A DNA stretch of 64,000 bases from Siderastrea siderea (taxonomy: Eukaryota > Cnidaria > Anthozoa > Scleractinia > Rhizangiidae): assembly GCA_964030785.1 (NCBI GenBank), contig OZ034979.1, positions 36,506,484 through 36,570,483 of the forward strand, written 5' to 3'. Shown one piece after another: positions 39,756 through 50,191 of the stretch (within the stretch, counting starts at the first letter, position 1; every line of letters begins with the position of its first letter). The notes under the pieces are model-generated. The model saw only the letters and a program-made list of their open reading frames with translations. It did not search any database and had not been told where the DNA came from. The position numbers and the translations under genes are program-made.

Positions 39756-40329
39756 AGCGAATCAGAAGCGCGCGGCACACCCCAACCCAAAGTATTCCCC
39801 ATCGGGGATTGAAAGCTTGGTGCATTCGAGCGGCAAAGAGCCCATGATAGTCTAACGTTTTTGGCTTATTTTGGAGTATAAAAAGGTTCAATTGTTGTTC
39901 TAGGTATAAGAAAGGGGTACAGTTTTCATTAAAATTAGTATATTCAGTTAAAGAGTTGAAGGGTTGAACAGTCGGGGCGGAGCTTCCCCGCTCGAAACAT
40001 TACTGATCCCCCGTCTCCGTGGGGAGAGCCAAATTACGGCGTAGCTCGTCGATTCTCTACAATTATGTCAAGTCTCGTAGGGAACTCTTGCTCGTTTGAA
40101 GCAAACTATGAAGTACTTAAAATAGGGCAATCACAACAATGGAAAACAACAAAATGAAACAATGAGAACACGAAGCAAAAACTAGTCGTACCAAGCGCGG
40201 GAAAGCCCGCGTAGGTCAGGTACACGTATGGGTGATGTTTTTGTTCTGAATGGTTGCTAGGAAACCATGTTAACTCTGATTGTCTAGAGACGTTTTAAGT
40301 TACATAGCTTGTCATGAACAAACCCAAAG

Positions 40330-40741
40330 TTTAATCCTTTAAACTCCAATATCAACTTGCGTATTCTCCTCAATAGTCTCCATTTATTTCAGTGGTACAA
40401 CTGACTACACTGACTGACTGACTGACTGACTGACTGACTACACTGACTGACTGACTGACTGACTACACTGACTGACTGACTGACTGACTACACTGACTGA
40501 CTGACTGACTGACTGACTACACTGACTGACTGACTACACTGACTGACTGACTGACTGACTGACTACACTGACTGACTGACTGACTGACTACACTGACTGA
40601 CTGACTGATGTGACAGACTACACATCATCTTCATTATTGGTGATCATTTCCTTTATTCTCATGACTTGCATGTTTGATCATTTAGTGATATTGGAAGGAG
40701 AAATTAGACACTGGTCACTATCAGGGCTTAAAAGGGTTAAA
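40330..40741. mobile_element. Copy of the 'TTTAAYCCTTTAA' element containing a microsatellite
   Basis: The ends are TTTAATCCTTTAAACTCC on the left and GGCTTAAAAGGGTTAAA on the right, an imperfect inverted pair. Family sequence (GTATTCTCCTCAATAGTCTCC and TGGTGATCATTTCC) brackets the (CTGA)n array at 40406-40612. No reading frame is present. Confidence 0.6.
40406..40612 (+). repeat. (CTGA)n array interrupted by periodic CTACA
   Basis: Blocks of three to six CTGA/GACT units are separated by CTACA, giving a higher-order period of about 27-35 bases over roughly 200 bases. It arose inside a transposon copy. Confidence 0.9.
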
Positions 40742-41608
40742 TCTCATTACTACCCAAAGAAAATGAACAACGTCTGTTAGTTTACTACTGACCCCACTTT
40801 ATAGTGGTAGAGTGAATCCAATTCACTTATCAGTTCGCTTGTCTGTTTTGTCAGTTCCATGCCCTTCCAAAATTTTGTTCCAGTGTCATTAAGTGAGGAT
40901 TAATACAGCCACTTCCAGTATTATCACTTAACTGCGTGTTATTCATCCTTTAAATTCCACCTAAATCGGAAAAATCACTGTTTTGGAACACTGTTTGGCA
41001 TAACTAAAAAGGTACAAATCTTCTTTTAAGCCTGATCCTCTTTGCAGAAGTTCGTTTAACCACTTTAGTTTAGAATCAGTGTGATAATGCTTATTTGAAC
41101 TACCGTTTAGCATTTATTAAGACAACTAAAAAGTTGCAAATCTAACCGAAATGTTTACGATGTCAGCTGTGTCAGTTACTTAGTCAAATGACCCTCGTTT
41201 CCCAACTGACGACTAAAATTTTGACCAGTTCTATTAAAGCTATAACAATTGATCTCAATCCTGCTCAGAGATCACTTTTGCAAAATTCTTTTCATCGTCA
41301 TGTTTTAATAGTTAGATGTGATTATTTGATAAAAATGACGTATCATTTTGATACATTCTCTCTCGCAGTCATTCGTGCTCACTCGTGGTCACTCGTGCGT
41401 ACTTGCTGTTCTCTTAGACACGATCCCATTCAGAGTCTCCTTGTATTGTACTGATTGTAACACGCACCTTCATTTCGTCAGTAAGTGTGGTTTATAATGT
41501 CTATCGTAGGAAGTTGTCCACCGCTGTGAAGCGGGAAGGGCTTCATGCAGTCGCAGCAGGCAACAAATTTGTCTATAAAAACCCCGCAATTTTCGGTCAG
41601 AATCTTAA

Positions 41609-41992
41609 AGGGGCATAGTCACGCTATTTTAGTTCACTTTAAAAATAAAAAAATATGTCCTCACATCAATGAACGCCCACAAATAATGGTCTAGTTTTGT
41701 TCCAAATACTATATTACTTCACTGAAACTATTTTCCGTCGTCTGTTGCTACGGATGGCACGGATGGAAATGGATTGAAATTTGAAAAAATTAGGCTAAAC
41801 TTTTCAAATTCTTTCAGCGTCTTGACATTAAATCGATATTAAATGGTCATGGTTTGTTTTCTCGTGATGAAATTAAGTTAATATGGTTCCTTCAATGTTC
41901 AAACACAATGTTGGTCATGGACAAAGTTAGGTACCGATAATTGTAGCACAGTTTTGACCAAATATCTGCGAAATCCTCATGACTATGCCCCT
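41609..41992. mobile_element. TTAA-flanked MITE, 384 bp
   Basis: The ends AGGGGCATAGTCACG and its near-complement CATGACTATGCCCCT are flanked by TTAA at 41605-41608 and 41993-41996. The interior is AT-rich without a coding frame. The TTAA duplication suggests mobilisation by a piggyBac-type transposase. Confidence 0.7.
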
Positions 41993-42717
41993 TTAAATTG
42001 TACTGTTCATTCCACTGGAAAGGTTCCAGAAAAGATGTATTCCTCTTTTTCCATTCCAACCGAAATGACGGAAAATTCCTGTGGCATTTGTCAAAGTTAT
42101 GCTTGTCCCGGTCCGTTTTCGCGCTCTTTGATGAGAAAAACCAAACGATTGGGAACTTTCAATACCGACCGAAAAAAATTTCCATCCCGTTTTTCATCCC
42201 GGAATTTTTTCCAGGATTTTTTCATCCCAGAATTTTTTTTCCGTCCCCGAATCTCCATTCTTTTCCATCCCGACCGAAAGAAAAGAAACACCATTTTGCA
42301 ATCATATCTTGAACTAACTCAAAACCATCGACGGCGCTCAGCGTCATGTTGGCTATCGACTCAATTTCGTAGAATAATTGTTTCATAATATAACTCTACG
42401 TTTGGATTATAAGAGGGTCTGAATGGGGTTTAGTGTTTAGTGTTATTTGCCCACAATTTTTAGTGTTTGCTGTTAAATTGGCCAATATTTTAATGTTCAC
42501 TGTTTTCGGAGAAAATACTGTTTAGTGTTTAGAAGGTTTTTCGTAAAAAAATCATAGTCATTTAGCATTGTAAATACTTATCTGCTTTGCTGAAGTCGCT
42601 AATAAAATCACTTAATCGCCATGCTGCCCTAACTTTGAGCCTCTGCTCAAAGGAGCAGTTTAAAGGGGCAGTAGTCTCTTTTTTCTACCCATGCGCATCA
42701 GTATTTTGGGGAAACCT

Positions 42718-42785
42718 GGGGTGCTTACCATTTACACATTTCCAACCGGAATTTACGGTTTCGCCGTGTAAATGGTAAGCACCCC
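42718..42785. mobile_element. 68-bp palindromic insertion
   Basis: GGGGTGCTTACCATTTACAC and its exact complement flank a 28-base centre. The insertion is nested in the larger element at 42407-43657. Confidence 0.7.
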
Positions 42786-43389
42786 TGGAGACCAATAGCG
42801 TACCAAGAGCCCGCGATCCTTTGGTCTGAGTCGCGTACGAACTGGGGTGGAAAGGGTCGACGAAGTTGGAACTCGAAGTCAAATCGGTCAAAAGCCAAAA
42901 AACAACATGACGGCATCCGGTGTTGTCAGGTGTTGCTAAAGTTCTAGTGAGCTTCTATAGAAGCGGAGAGGATTCTGCTTTCGAAAGGCACAGAAGCAGG
43001 GTCACGTTTGACCTTGCAAAGCAATCCAGCGTGGCAGCCGTCAAGAAACATCTGACGGAATTTCTTGGGCTTTCGGAGCTTGCATTGAAATGTGGCATGA
43101 AAAGAGTTTCATATTCGAGGGCATAACGGAAACTGGCGCTTAAAAGTTCGTGGTTCATATACGTCATAAACATGTAAATTTAGCAAGGAAGGAATTACAT
43201 CTGTCATTTTTCGGTTGAGCATTTAATGGTAAATAATATCCCATGTTATGATATAAAGTAGTGAGTTACAAGGATTTCCACTTTACACTGTAAAAGATAT
43301 ATCTTTCACATGAGAATGTATCGATTACATCACGTTTGCTGACGTTTTTCCCTTGTTTAAGTGATGATTGAACTGTTTGTCCTTGTTAT

Positions 43390-43500
43390 ATAGTCGAAAA
43401 AGTTTCGGAATTCTCCTCGGAAATCTTCGGTAGTCTTCGGAAACCTTCGGAAATGATCGGAAACGTTCGAATGATCTTCGGACTGCTTTCCGACAATTTG
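43390..43500 (+). repeat. Degenerate 'CTTCGGAAA' short tandem repeat
   Basis: Imperfect 9-13-base units such as TCTTCGGAAACC, CTTCGGAAATGA and TCGGAAACGT occupy about 110 bases inside the right half of the 1.25-kb element. Confidence 0.7.
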
Positions 43501-43739
43501 GAGCCGATTTTGTTTCTGTCTGGATGAAATTTACTGTTACAGTGATTTTTTTTACTGTTAGTGTTAAAATGCCTAAAATTTAACTGTTTTATGTTACAGA
43601 GGCCAAAAATTAAGTGTTAAGTGTTATCGAGGTACCCCCATTCAGACCCTCTTATAACAAATTTAACTTACTTAACGATGCTTTCCTGTTAAAAGAAGCA
43701 TTTATTGGCCATCTATTTGCCCTACTTTTATTCTCGCAG

Positions 43740-44120
43740 GATAGGAGCTGATTGCCTTTTACTCGGCAGCCAATCAGAGTGCGTGCTTGCTCATATCCAG
43801 GGACTGTCTATATAATAACAGCTGATAGCCTGTTAGTGGGGACCCAATCAGAGCGCACTCTTGCTCATATCTAGGGGCTGTCTATATAATAACAGCTGAT
43901 AGCCTGTTAGTGGGGAGCCAATCCAAGCGCGTGCTTGCTCATATCCAGGGGTTGTCTAGATAATAACAGCTGACAGCCTGTTAGTGGGGAGCCAATGAGA
44001 GCGCACGCTTGCTCATACCCAAGGTCTGTCTATAGAATAACAGCTGATAGCCTATTAGTAGGCAGCCAAAGAATAGGCAGAGTGCATGCTTGCCCATATC
44101 AAGGGGCTGTCTAGTATATA
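43740..44120 (+). repeat. 74-bp tandem array, about five units
   Basis: Units contain CCAATCAGAGCGC, TTGCTCATATCCAGGG, CTGTCTATATAATAACAGCTGATAG and CCTGTTAGTGGGGAG. The spacing is 74 bases between the first copies. Each unit carries a CCAATCA box and a TATAATAA, which is notable but could be chance. Confidence 0.9.
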
Positions 44121-44301
44121 ATAAGGTTCTGCAATGAGTGTTCATTTTAATTTTATATCAGATATGAAGTGGTTATGGAAAATCAAAACTTTGCCCTGAA
44201 ATAGAAGGAATTCACCATCTCTGCCTTCCCAATTGCGCATTTCCATGCAGGGTACCGTTATGTCGTTTATTTGACGCTGCTCTGCTTTTGCTCCGTTTTA
44301 G

Positions 44302-44455
44302 CTACGAAACATCCAGAGACTAGAATCATACGAACAGGCCATCAGGACCAGTGAGGCTGCGAAACAAGGTCGCCAAACGACAGCGCCCACGACAACTGGT
44401 GGAAGCAAGAACTCACTCCAGGACTCAAAGACAGGAAGCCATTACGCAGACTCAA
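44302..44455 (+). CDS. Unassigned candidate coding exon (51 codons)
   Basis: A strong polypyrimidine tract and acceptor (CTTTTGCTCCGTTTTAG) end at 44301, and a donor GTAATC begins at 44456. The phase-0 frame is open and has an ordinary, hydrophilic composition: it begins LRNIQRLESYEQAIRTSEAA, followed by a Thr/Ser/Gln-rich part. No start codon is present, so it would be an internal exon. I do not recognise the protein and found no partner exon nearby. It could be a remnant exon, part of a gene with very long introns, or chance. Confidence 0.25.
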
Positions 44456-44642
44456 GTAATCACAATTCTGCACGCGCATGCAGTTTTAGGAGTGGGTGAT
44501 TTTGTCCAAGGCGTGCTCCGTGGCTGAAAGTATCTTGGCGGCTTACAAAGCAGAGACGCGCGCATTTCCTAAGCTTTGAATAGGACTGCGGGATTATTGT
44601 CATATATGGGAGTGAGATTCATTGCTGAAATTAACAACACGG

Positions 44643-45227
44643 CAGGGACGGCGGAGCCGGGGGGGCTGGGGGGGCTTTAGCCCCCCCACTTTTGAGGAGG
44701 ATGACATTTTATTTTGTTTTAGTATATGGTACGTATACAGAAATAAAAAAAAGGAGAACAAGAAAACGAAAGAATTCCCTTCAGGTTATTCTCCCAAAGA
44801 ATAAGAGTATTTGCCAGATGAAACTAGTGTTTAAATTGTTATTGCTTGATTAAGTCACAAGAATTTACAAAGCTACAACTTTGTACAAACCTCGTCGGAA
44901 ACGTATTTTTAACATTTTCCCAGCGTGTGGTTCCTTCCCACAGACGGGAAGCTTGTGTCAAAAAACCGCAGGTTAGCGTAGGAGACCTGAAGGCTGAGAA
45001 ATAACCTCCAAAATATTGCTGTAAGCACTAAAAGTACCTTTCATTTTACGCTTTATCCAGGCTAATTATTTCAAGAAGTATCTCGCGGAGAATGCTGTAA
45101 ATACGATTTCCGAGACTCTAGATTTCAAAATTTTCTGGAGGAGGATACCCCCAGACCCCCCTACCAACTCGCGCCTCCGGCGCTCGTTTTCAGCCCCCCC
45201 ACTTCAAAATACGCTCCGCCGTCCCTG
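44643..45227. mobile_element. hAT-like non-autonomous element, CAGGGACGGCGGAGC ends
   Basis: The 15-base terminal inverted repeat CAGGGACGGCGGAGC is perfect at both ends. GCCCCCCCACTT follows each terminus internally. CAGGG starts and short TIRs are typical of hAT elements. An 8-bp target duplication is not evident (CAACACGG against CGCGGTTA), so the class is tentative. The internal sequence is non-coding. Confidence 0.65.
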
Positions 45228-45954
45228 CGCGGTTAATGTTGCCCTCGAAACACTGGTTAGAACTAAGTACAAAGTTACTTACACTTAAAAGACATGGTAA
45301 GCACATGTTAGAAATAAAGCCTGCTCATTAAAAGTTTGTCGTTTGTAATCCGTCCTCATCAGTTCTCCAGTGTTAACTAGCTTTGCTCCTTTTTACTTAG
45401 CTCCTCTTTTGGTGTCATTTACATGGCTCAGCGTTTCTTTTACTAGGGAGTAAGCATAAACCCACTCACAAAGAGAGCCGACATGTTGTGTGTTCCTATG
45501 TTGTCCTCACTAGCAATTAACGCGATATAATCGTAAGCATAAGCACAAAGAAAACAAAGTCGTTCGTTTTTTGCTAATGCATTTTGCTTACGTTTACGCT
45601 GCTTTTATTTTAGTGAGGACAGCATAAGAATAAAGTCTTTTCTAACTCCTTATGCTTGTGCATATGTCCTCCCCTCGCTTTTGAGGTTATGCTTATAATT
45701 TTCTCGCTGGTGAAAATTAGCCTTTACATATCTCGGGCACCATAACTTTGAAGTTTCCTTCTGTTTCTAATTTTTTTTTCAACTGAAGAATGATTTCAAG
45801 GTTTTGTTCTCATAATTAGTATTTCTACTAAAAGTACTGTTCAGAGTTAGTATCACAATAGAATGCTTTCAACCATTTCTGTTTGAAAATGTTGTTAACC
45901 ATTCGACATGTGTTCAAACGTTTAAAGGTCTTACAAAGTTTTGCGCATTATTAA

Positions 45955-46113
45955 CCTGCAGAGCAGGCGTATTTTGCTGGGCGACCGATGAATAATCCGA
46001 TATGCCGCCATCTTGGCGAGGCAAAAAATTATTCCTACTTGCTATCAAAATGGCGGCCTAAGCGATCGAATTTTAAACAAGCGTTCATTTCGTAAAAAAG
46101 CCTGCTCTGCAGG
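45955..46113. mobile_element. Short MITE with CCTGCAGAGCAGGC ends
   Basis: A 14-base terminal repeat (itself nearly palindromic) lies at 45955-45968, with its complement at 46100-46113. The interior includes a second inverted pair, CGCCATCTTGGCG-like against AAAATGGCGGCC. Confidence 0.65.
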
Positions 46114-46719
46114 CTAGCCCATTATCGTTGCCACTTGCTCAAAGTTTTCAGTGGTTTTTGACAACTTTTTGACATCGGTGCAGTGCATGGCATCGTGAAG
46201 CCGAAAAAACAAGTCAAATTTGAGCTGAACATAGGCAGCTCACACAGCCCGGAGCTCAGAATCTGGTTTCTGTAGCACACATGAAGCAACAACGAGCAGG
46301 AGTTCTCCTGGATAGTATGTTCGACTACAGCTTCGCCAGTACTTGATTATACATTTGTGTGGAAAGACCATCTTGAACAGTCTTCTGTCCAAGGACCGAA
46401 CAGCACGGCAACAGACTAGGTTTTAAACCACCGGCCTTATGTGGAAACTCCGATACTCTGGTCACTTGATCCATCCTGCGCTACACAAACCGTGCCAGGA
46501 ATCCAAAGTTGTGGGTTATGGACTCCTGAAGGTGTATTACAAATGAACGATTGAGAGCATCAAGTGGGAGGGGAGGGGAGGGAGGGATCGAGTGGCTTGC
46601 TTTTTTCATATGTCGCAGAGAAATGAGCCCTTGCTTCTTTCGGCATTCAGTTATTTTATTCGTCGTTGAAGTTGACATGTCAGGGTAGGAAAACGCCCAA
46701 ACTGTTATTAAAAAAAAAA

Positions 46720-46720
<1 letters not shown>

Positions 46721-46771
<51 letters not shown>
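46721..46771 (+). repeat. (CA)n microsatellite
   Basis: About 25 perfect CA units after an A-rich run (AAAAAAAAACC). The long frames on both strands here translate only the repeat. Confidence 0.97.
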
Positions 46772-46773
<2 letters not shown>

Positions 46774-46894
46774 AAATTTCCCAGTTCGGGAAATTTGAGA
46801 AAAATTGGGAAATTTGGGACGGATAACAAATGTTGGACATGGAAATTTAGAAAAGTTTCAAGATGCACTAAATTTAATAATACAACTGTTGGAG

Positions 46895-47050
46895 TGATTT
46901 TCAATTGAGTGTCGAAAATTAAATTTATTTGCGTTTGCTTTGGTTTGCTTTCATACGCGCTGTGATTGGTTAACAACAGCTTAGTACCCAGGCGTTCTCT
47001 TCCCTTCTCACTCGACTTGGCGCGAAATTTTATGACGTCACTTGCAGGAA
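46895..47050 (-). mobile_element. Truncated copy of the 'TTTCAATTGAGTGTCG' MITE
   Basis: It begins ATTTTCAATTGAGTGTCG and continues with TTTGCGTTTGCTTTGGTTTGC, which matches the inverted right end of the copy at 61893-62165. The other end is not recognisable. Confidence 0.6.
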
Positions 47051-47587
47051 GAAGAAAGCTTGGACCAGTCTTAGCAAGCTTCTTTTTATTATAGTCATTT
47101 AAATCCAACAAAAAGTCTGTTGTTTTTCAGAGAAAGGGAAACTTTCGCCAGGCGATTTTATGTAATTTCAATTGACGCGCGTAAAGTTGGGTCGGTAAAT
47201 TGGCCTGGCCTGCGATCTTTATCAAAACATGAATATTAAAGTATGCCCAGCTGGCAATGCTAATGATACTATGTTGATCATTAACACAAAGTCTGCCGGT
47301 TGCGTCGAAGAGGAACGTAACAGATTTGAAGGTGAGTATGTTCTTCAGCTTGAGAGACACTTCTTTTACTTTGCAACAACTTGTAAAGTAAAACAATCTT
47401 TACTATGAATTGTGGATCAACTGTGCCAGTGGACAAATTTCCCAAATTTTGCTTCGAAACATTTAAGAGAACCAACACACCCATAACGTCTTAATGAGGA
47501 GTTTTCTTTTCAAGTTGGAGCCACCTTCTATAGCTTAATATGCAGCACCACTCACAGGAAAGTGTTACTGAGTACTTTGTTATCTAA

Positions 47588-48173
47588 GGGCCGATATGGA
47601 CGGTACGATTTTTCCTTACGACCGTAGTATGCGACTTGCTCACGTCATGTCTACAACACGAATCGTGTCATCTAAATCAGACGTACAACATCTTCAGATC
47701 ACCACAGTAGTACGCCATGTTTTAAAACCCTACGACAGTTGTATAGTCCCAATCAAAATAGGTTTGAATGACGAGTTGGACAACGATGGTGCGACGCAGC
47801 ATGGAAGCAAGATTGATCTTCCGTCACAAGACCTTACAACCAAATGGAATGAACATTGACTTTGCATTTCTCTGATTGTTACTTTTTAGCGCGCGTGCGT
47901 GTCGTAGATACATTTTTGACTTTCAAAATTAACCGACGCGCGTTACTGCTTAACGGCATTATTTCTCACTGAAGAAGAGACAGCAGTCTCGAAACGTCTG
48001 AGGATTTTCCCCCATTTTCTATTTCAAGCGCAGAGACACTGATTTTAATTTACCTCAAGAATATCCTTGAATGACGAGTTGTTTACGATCTTTGCCTGAC
48101 GCGAGCAGCGCGCGCTACAAAAGTTGCATACGACAGTAGTCGTAAGAAAAAATCGTCCTATCCAAATAGACCC
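47588..48173. mobile_element. Harbinger-like non-autonomous element, 586 bp
   Basis: Imperfect ~50-base terminal inverted repeats start GGGCCGATATGGACGGTACG on the left and the complement of GGGTCTATTTGGATAGGACG on the right. The flanking TAA trinucleotides (47585-47587 and 48174-48176) match the TWA target duplication of PIF/Harbinger elements. The interior contains a hammerhead-like motif at 47969-47998. The 87-codon frame at 47596 begins in the terminal repeat and is not a gene. Confidence 0.7.
47969..47998 (+). other. Hammerhead-ribozyme-like motif
   Basis: CTGAAGA, an extra A, stem GAGAC, loop AGCA, stem GTCTC, then GAAACGTC. Stem II has five perfect pairs. The form is the same as the motifs at 39728-39755 and 62314-62348. 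It lies within the Harbinger-like element. Confidence 0.3.
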
Positions 48174-49646
48174 TAAAAGGCCACACGTTTTACAATCTCA
48201 TCCACAGACTTGAGAGCTATACAATTAAATCAACTGATTTCAGGTTTAACACTTGCATTAACAGAGTTAATCTGCTACTTTGTGCAACTGGTCTTTTCAT
48301 GGAAAATTAACAGAGAATTTGTAAAAGGAATATTTGGGAGACGCTGCCTATGAAATTCGAGAATACTGCATCTGGAGGGTCTTCAAACGGCCATTTTCTT
48401 TTTGCTAAATAGATGTTGTCTTGAATAGGTGTAGAACACAAACAGCAGAGTCAAACACAAGAAAACAATGCATTGTGCTGAGAACTTGACGTTTCGTATG
48501 CTGCAAAACATCTTCAAAAGTGACAAAACAATCAAATTACATACGACACGTCATGTTCTTAGCAGAATATGCCGTTTTACTACGCTTGGCGCTGCTTTTT
48601 GTGTTCTATGGCAACCGTATGATTGGATGGCCGAAGAAGAAGAGAGGAAGTGTTGTCTGTTTTACCCATGTAAATAATCTAATCTGTCCAACTTCTTCGG
48701 GCCGTCTCCTTAAATTATAAACCTATGTTTTAGAAACTTCCTAAAAAAGGGTGAAGTGTTTTAAATATAAGGAGTTTTTTTTGACAAAACGACATATAAA
48801 TCTGAGCATTTAGTTCTACCGCGAGGTTGAATTTAGTCGCTTTCTGGTCTTACAATTGCCTTACGTCGCCCTGTCCTGGATGCTAATTCAGCTCCTTGGC
48901 ACGAACTCAAGAAGCGTAAAAATGGTAAATCGATACCAAGAATGATTTTCCTTTTCTCCAAGTCCTTCAATCCGTTCTACTTGCCGACTTTAATGAAATG
49001 CGACTAAGTCAATATAGCAAACTTAGCTTGTATAAGTCCGAGCTCGTGAGCTTCCTGTAGGGAAGGCAAAAATTGTGTCACTATTCCACTTTGGAGTTTT
49101 CGTAAGTTATATTAACAAAGGACGTTTCTGAACGTTCATTTCTTCACGTTACTGAATTGCATAAGTATTTGGCCCGTGAACGGTTCTTTTGTCTTAAATG
49201 TCTAAATCCATACATTAGCATTTCTTACACTTGTTCTTCCCTTAATTCTGCTTGGGAGACATCTTCACATAGTTATTTTTCTAAGCAAAATTTATCATCT
49301 CTAATTAAGAGTGTAGTGTAAAGGCAAGCAAGTTAGTTCTTAAAAACCTGAAGCAGCTTTTTATTTAACGGGCCTTGTTTTCATTCTGTTACAGTTTTTC
49401 AGACAAAATTCAAACGCTCCTTAGCAATATCACTGAGTTAACAATGGTCGACTCATGGAACGTTACCAGGAATATTTTGCTTGGTAACGGCAGCTCTTTT
49501 AAGTCTTGGTTTCTATGCTATATTCTAAACCAAATAGAAGATGGTGTTTTTGAACCAAAAATGCACTATTGGGATCTATAGAACCTGAGATCTAGAGAAC
49601 TAAACCTCGCGTTCTGCTCGCGCGTCCACCAGCAGTTTTTCTAGAC

Positions 49647-49784
49647 GCTGACTCGTCCCCAGTCGTCTCCATGTCGCTCACTACCCATCACACCTCGCGC
49701 TCCCGTGCCGCGCGCGTCGCACGACATGAAGATGACTGGGGAACACACCTCGCGCGTTATTAAGACGACTGGGGACGAGTCAGC
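49647..49784. mobile_element. 138-bp inverted-repeat element with GCTGACTCGTCCCCAGTC ends
   Basis: Perfect 22-base terminal inverted repeats at 49647-49668 and 49763-49784. The GC-rich interior carries GCGCG motifs. It abuts the next element with only four bases between. Confidence 0.75.
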
Positions 49785-49788
49785 CTTA

Positions 49789-50191
49789 AGGTTGATTTAC
49801 ACGCTGCGATTTGTCGGCCCGACTTGTCGGCCTCGATAAATCGAAGCGAATCGGTTTATGTACAGTGCAAGCACTGCACATGCATTTTTTAGAGTCAAAA
49901 CTCTTTTTTATAAAAAACAAATGGTAGGTGATAGTTAGATAGTTTGTTTTCAGCTCAAATACCGCAGATGTAATTTGTTTTGCGCCAATTCTTTGGCAGG
50001 TTGCGTTTTCCTTCTCAAAATCGGGCCCGACACGTGAAAATCTGTGAAGCGGTCACAGATTTTTCTGAATCGGCCGACTTGTCGGATTGGAGTCGCGCGG
50101 GCTTCGGTTCGCCATTCACACACGCCGATTCGCTCCCCGATTTGTCGTGGCCGATAAATCGGCCGACAAATTGCAGCGTGTAAATTAGCCT
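49789..50191. mobile_element. Harbinger-like MITE, 403 bp
   Basis: The terminal repeats AGGTTGATTTACACGCTGCG and the complement of AGGCTAATTTACACGCTGCA are flanked by TTA on both sides (49786-49788 and 50192-50194), a TWA-type duplication. ATTTGTCGGCC motifs recur in both subterminal regions. Confidence 0.75.

Larger units (their letters stand above)
36886..40329. other. Gene-poor stretch with repeats
   Basis: No gene is identified. A possible exon at 37236-37368 has an acceptor TTCTTCTAG and a donor GTG/GTAAAC, but its translation is not recognisable. Between 38705 and 39183 lies a copy of the CCCTTTAA repeat with a long C/T-rich block. The region 39280-39660 holds the GAAATAGGGTA repeat, and 39676-39760 is a fragment with a hammerhead-like motif. 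Confidence 0.4.
42407..43657. mobile_element. ~1.25-kb inverted-repeat element with AGGGTCTGAATGGGG ends
   Basis: Perfect inverted termini (TTATAAGAGGGTCTGAATG on the left at 42407 and its complement ending at 43657) enclose degenerate TTTAGTGTTTAGTGTTA-like subterminal repeats on both sides. The unique core (about 42780-43180) is less AT-rich and includes a 68-codon frame at 42920-43126. A short palindrome is nested at 42718-42785. The flanking TTATAA may be a target-site duplication. No transposase domain is recognised, so it is probably non-autonomous with captured host sequence. Confidence 0.7.

Noticed and set aside
41954..42388. 144-codon frame
   Set aside because: It starts inside the TTAA-flanked MITE and runs through a TTCATCCCGGAATTTTTT-type repeat. 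It is low complexity in several frames.
43740..44120. CRISPR-like array
   Set aside because: The units are contiguous 74-bp tandem repeats without unique spacers, in an animal genome.
46481..47111. Frames with Val-Cys or His-Thr repeats
   Set aside because: They are translations of the (CA)n microsatellite.
47596..47859. 87-codon frame starting MDGTIFPYDRS
   Set aside because: It begins inside the terminal inverted repeat of the Harbinger-like element, and its mirror occurs at the other end. No transposase motif is seen.
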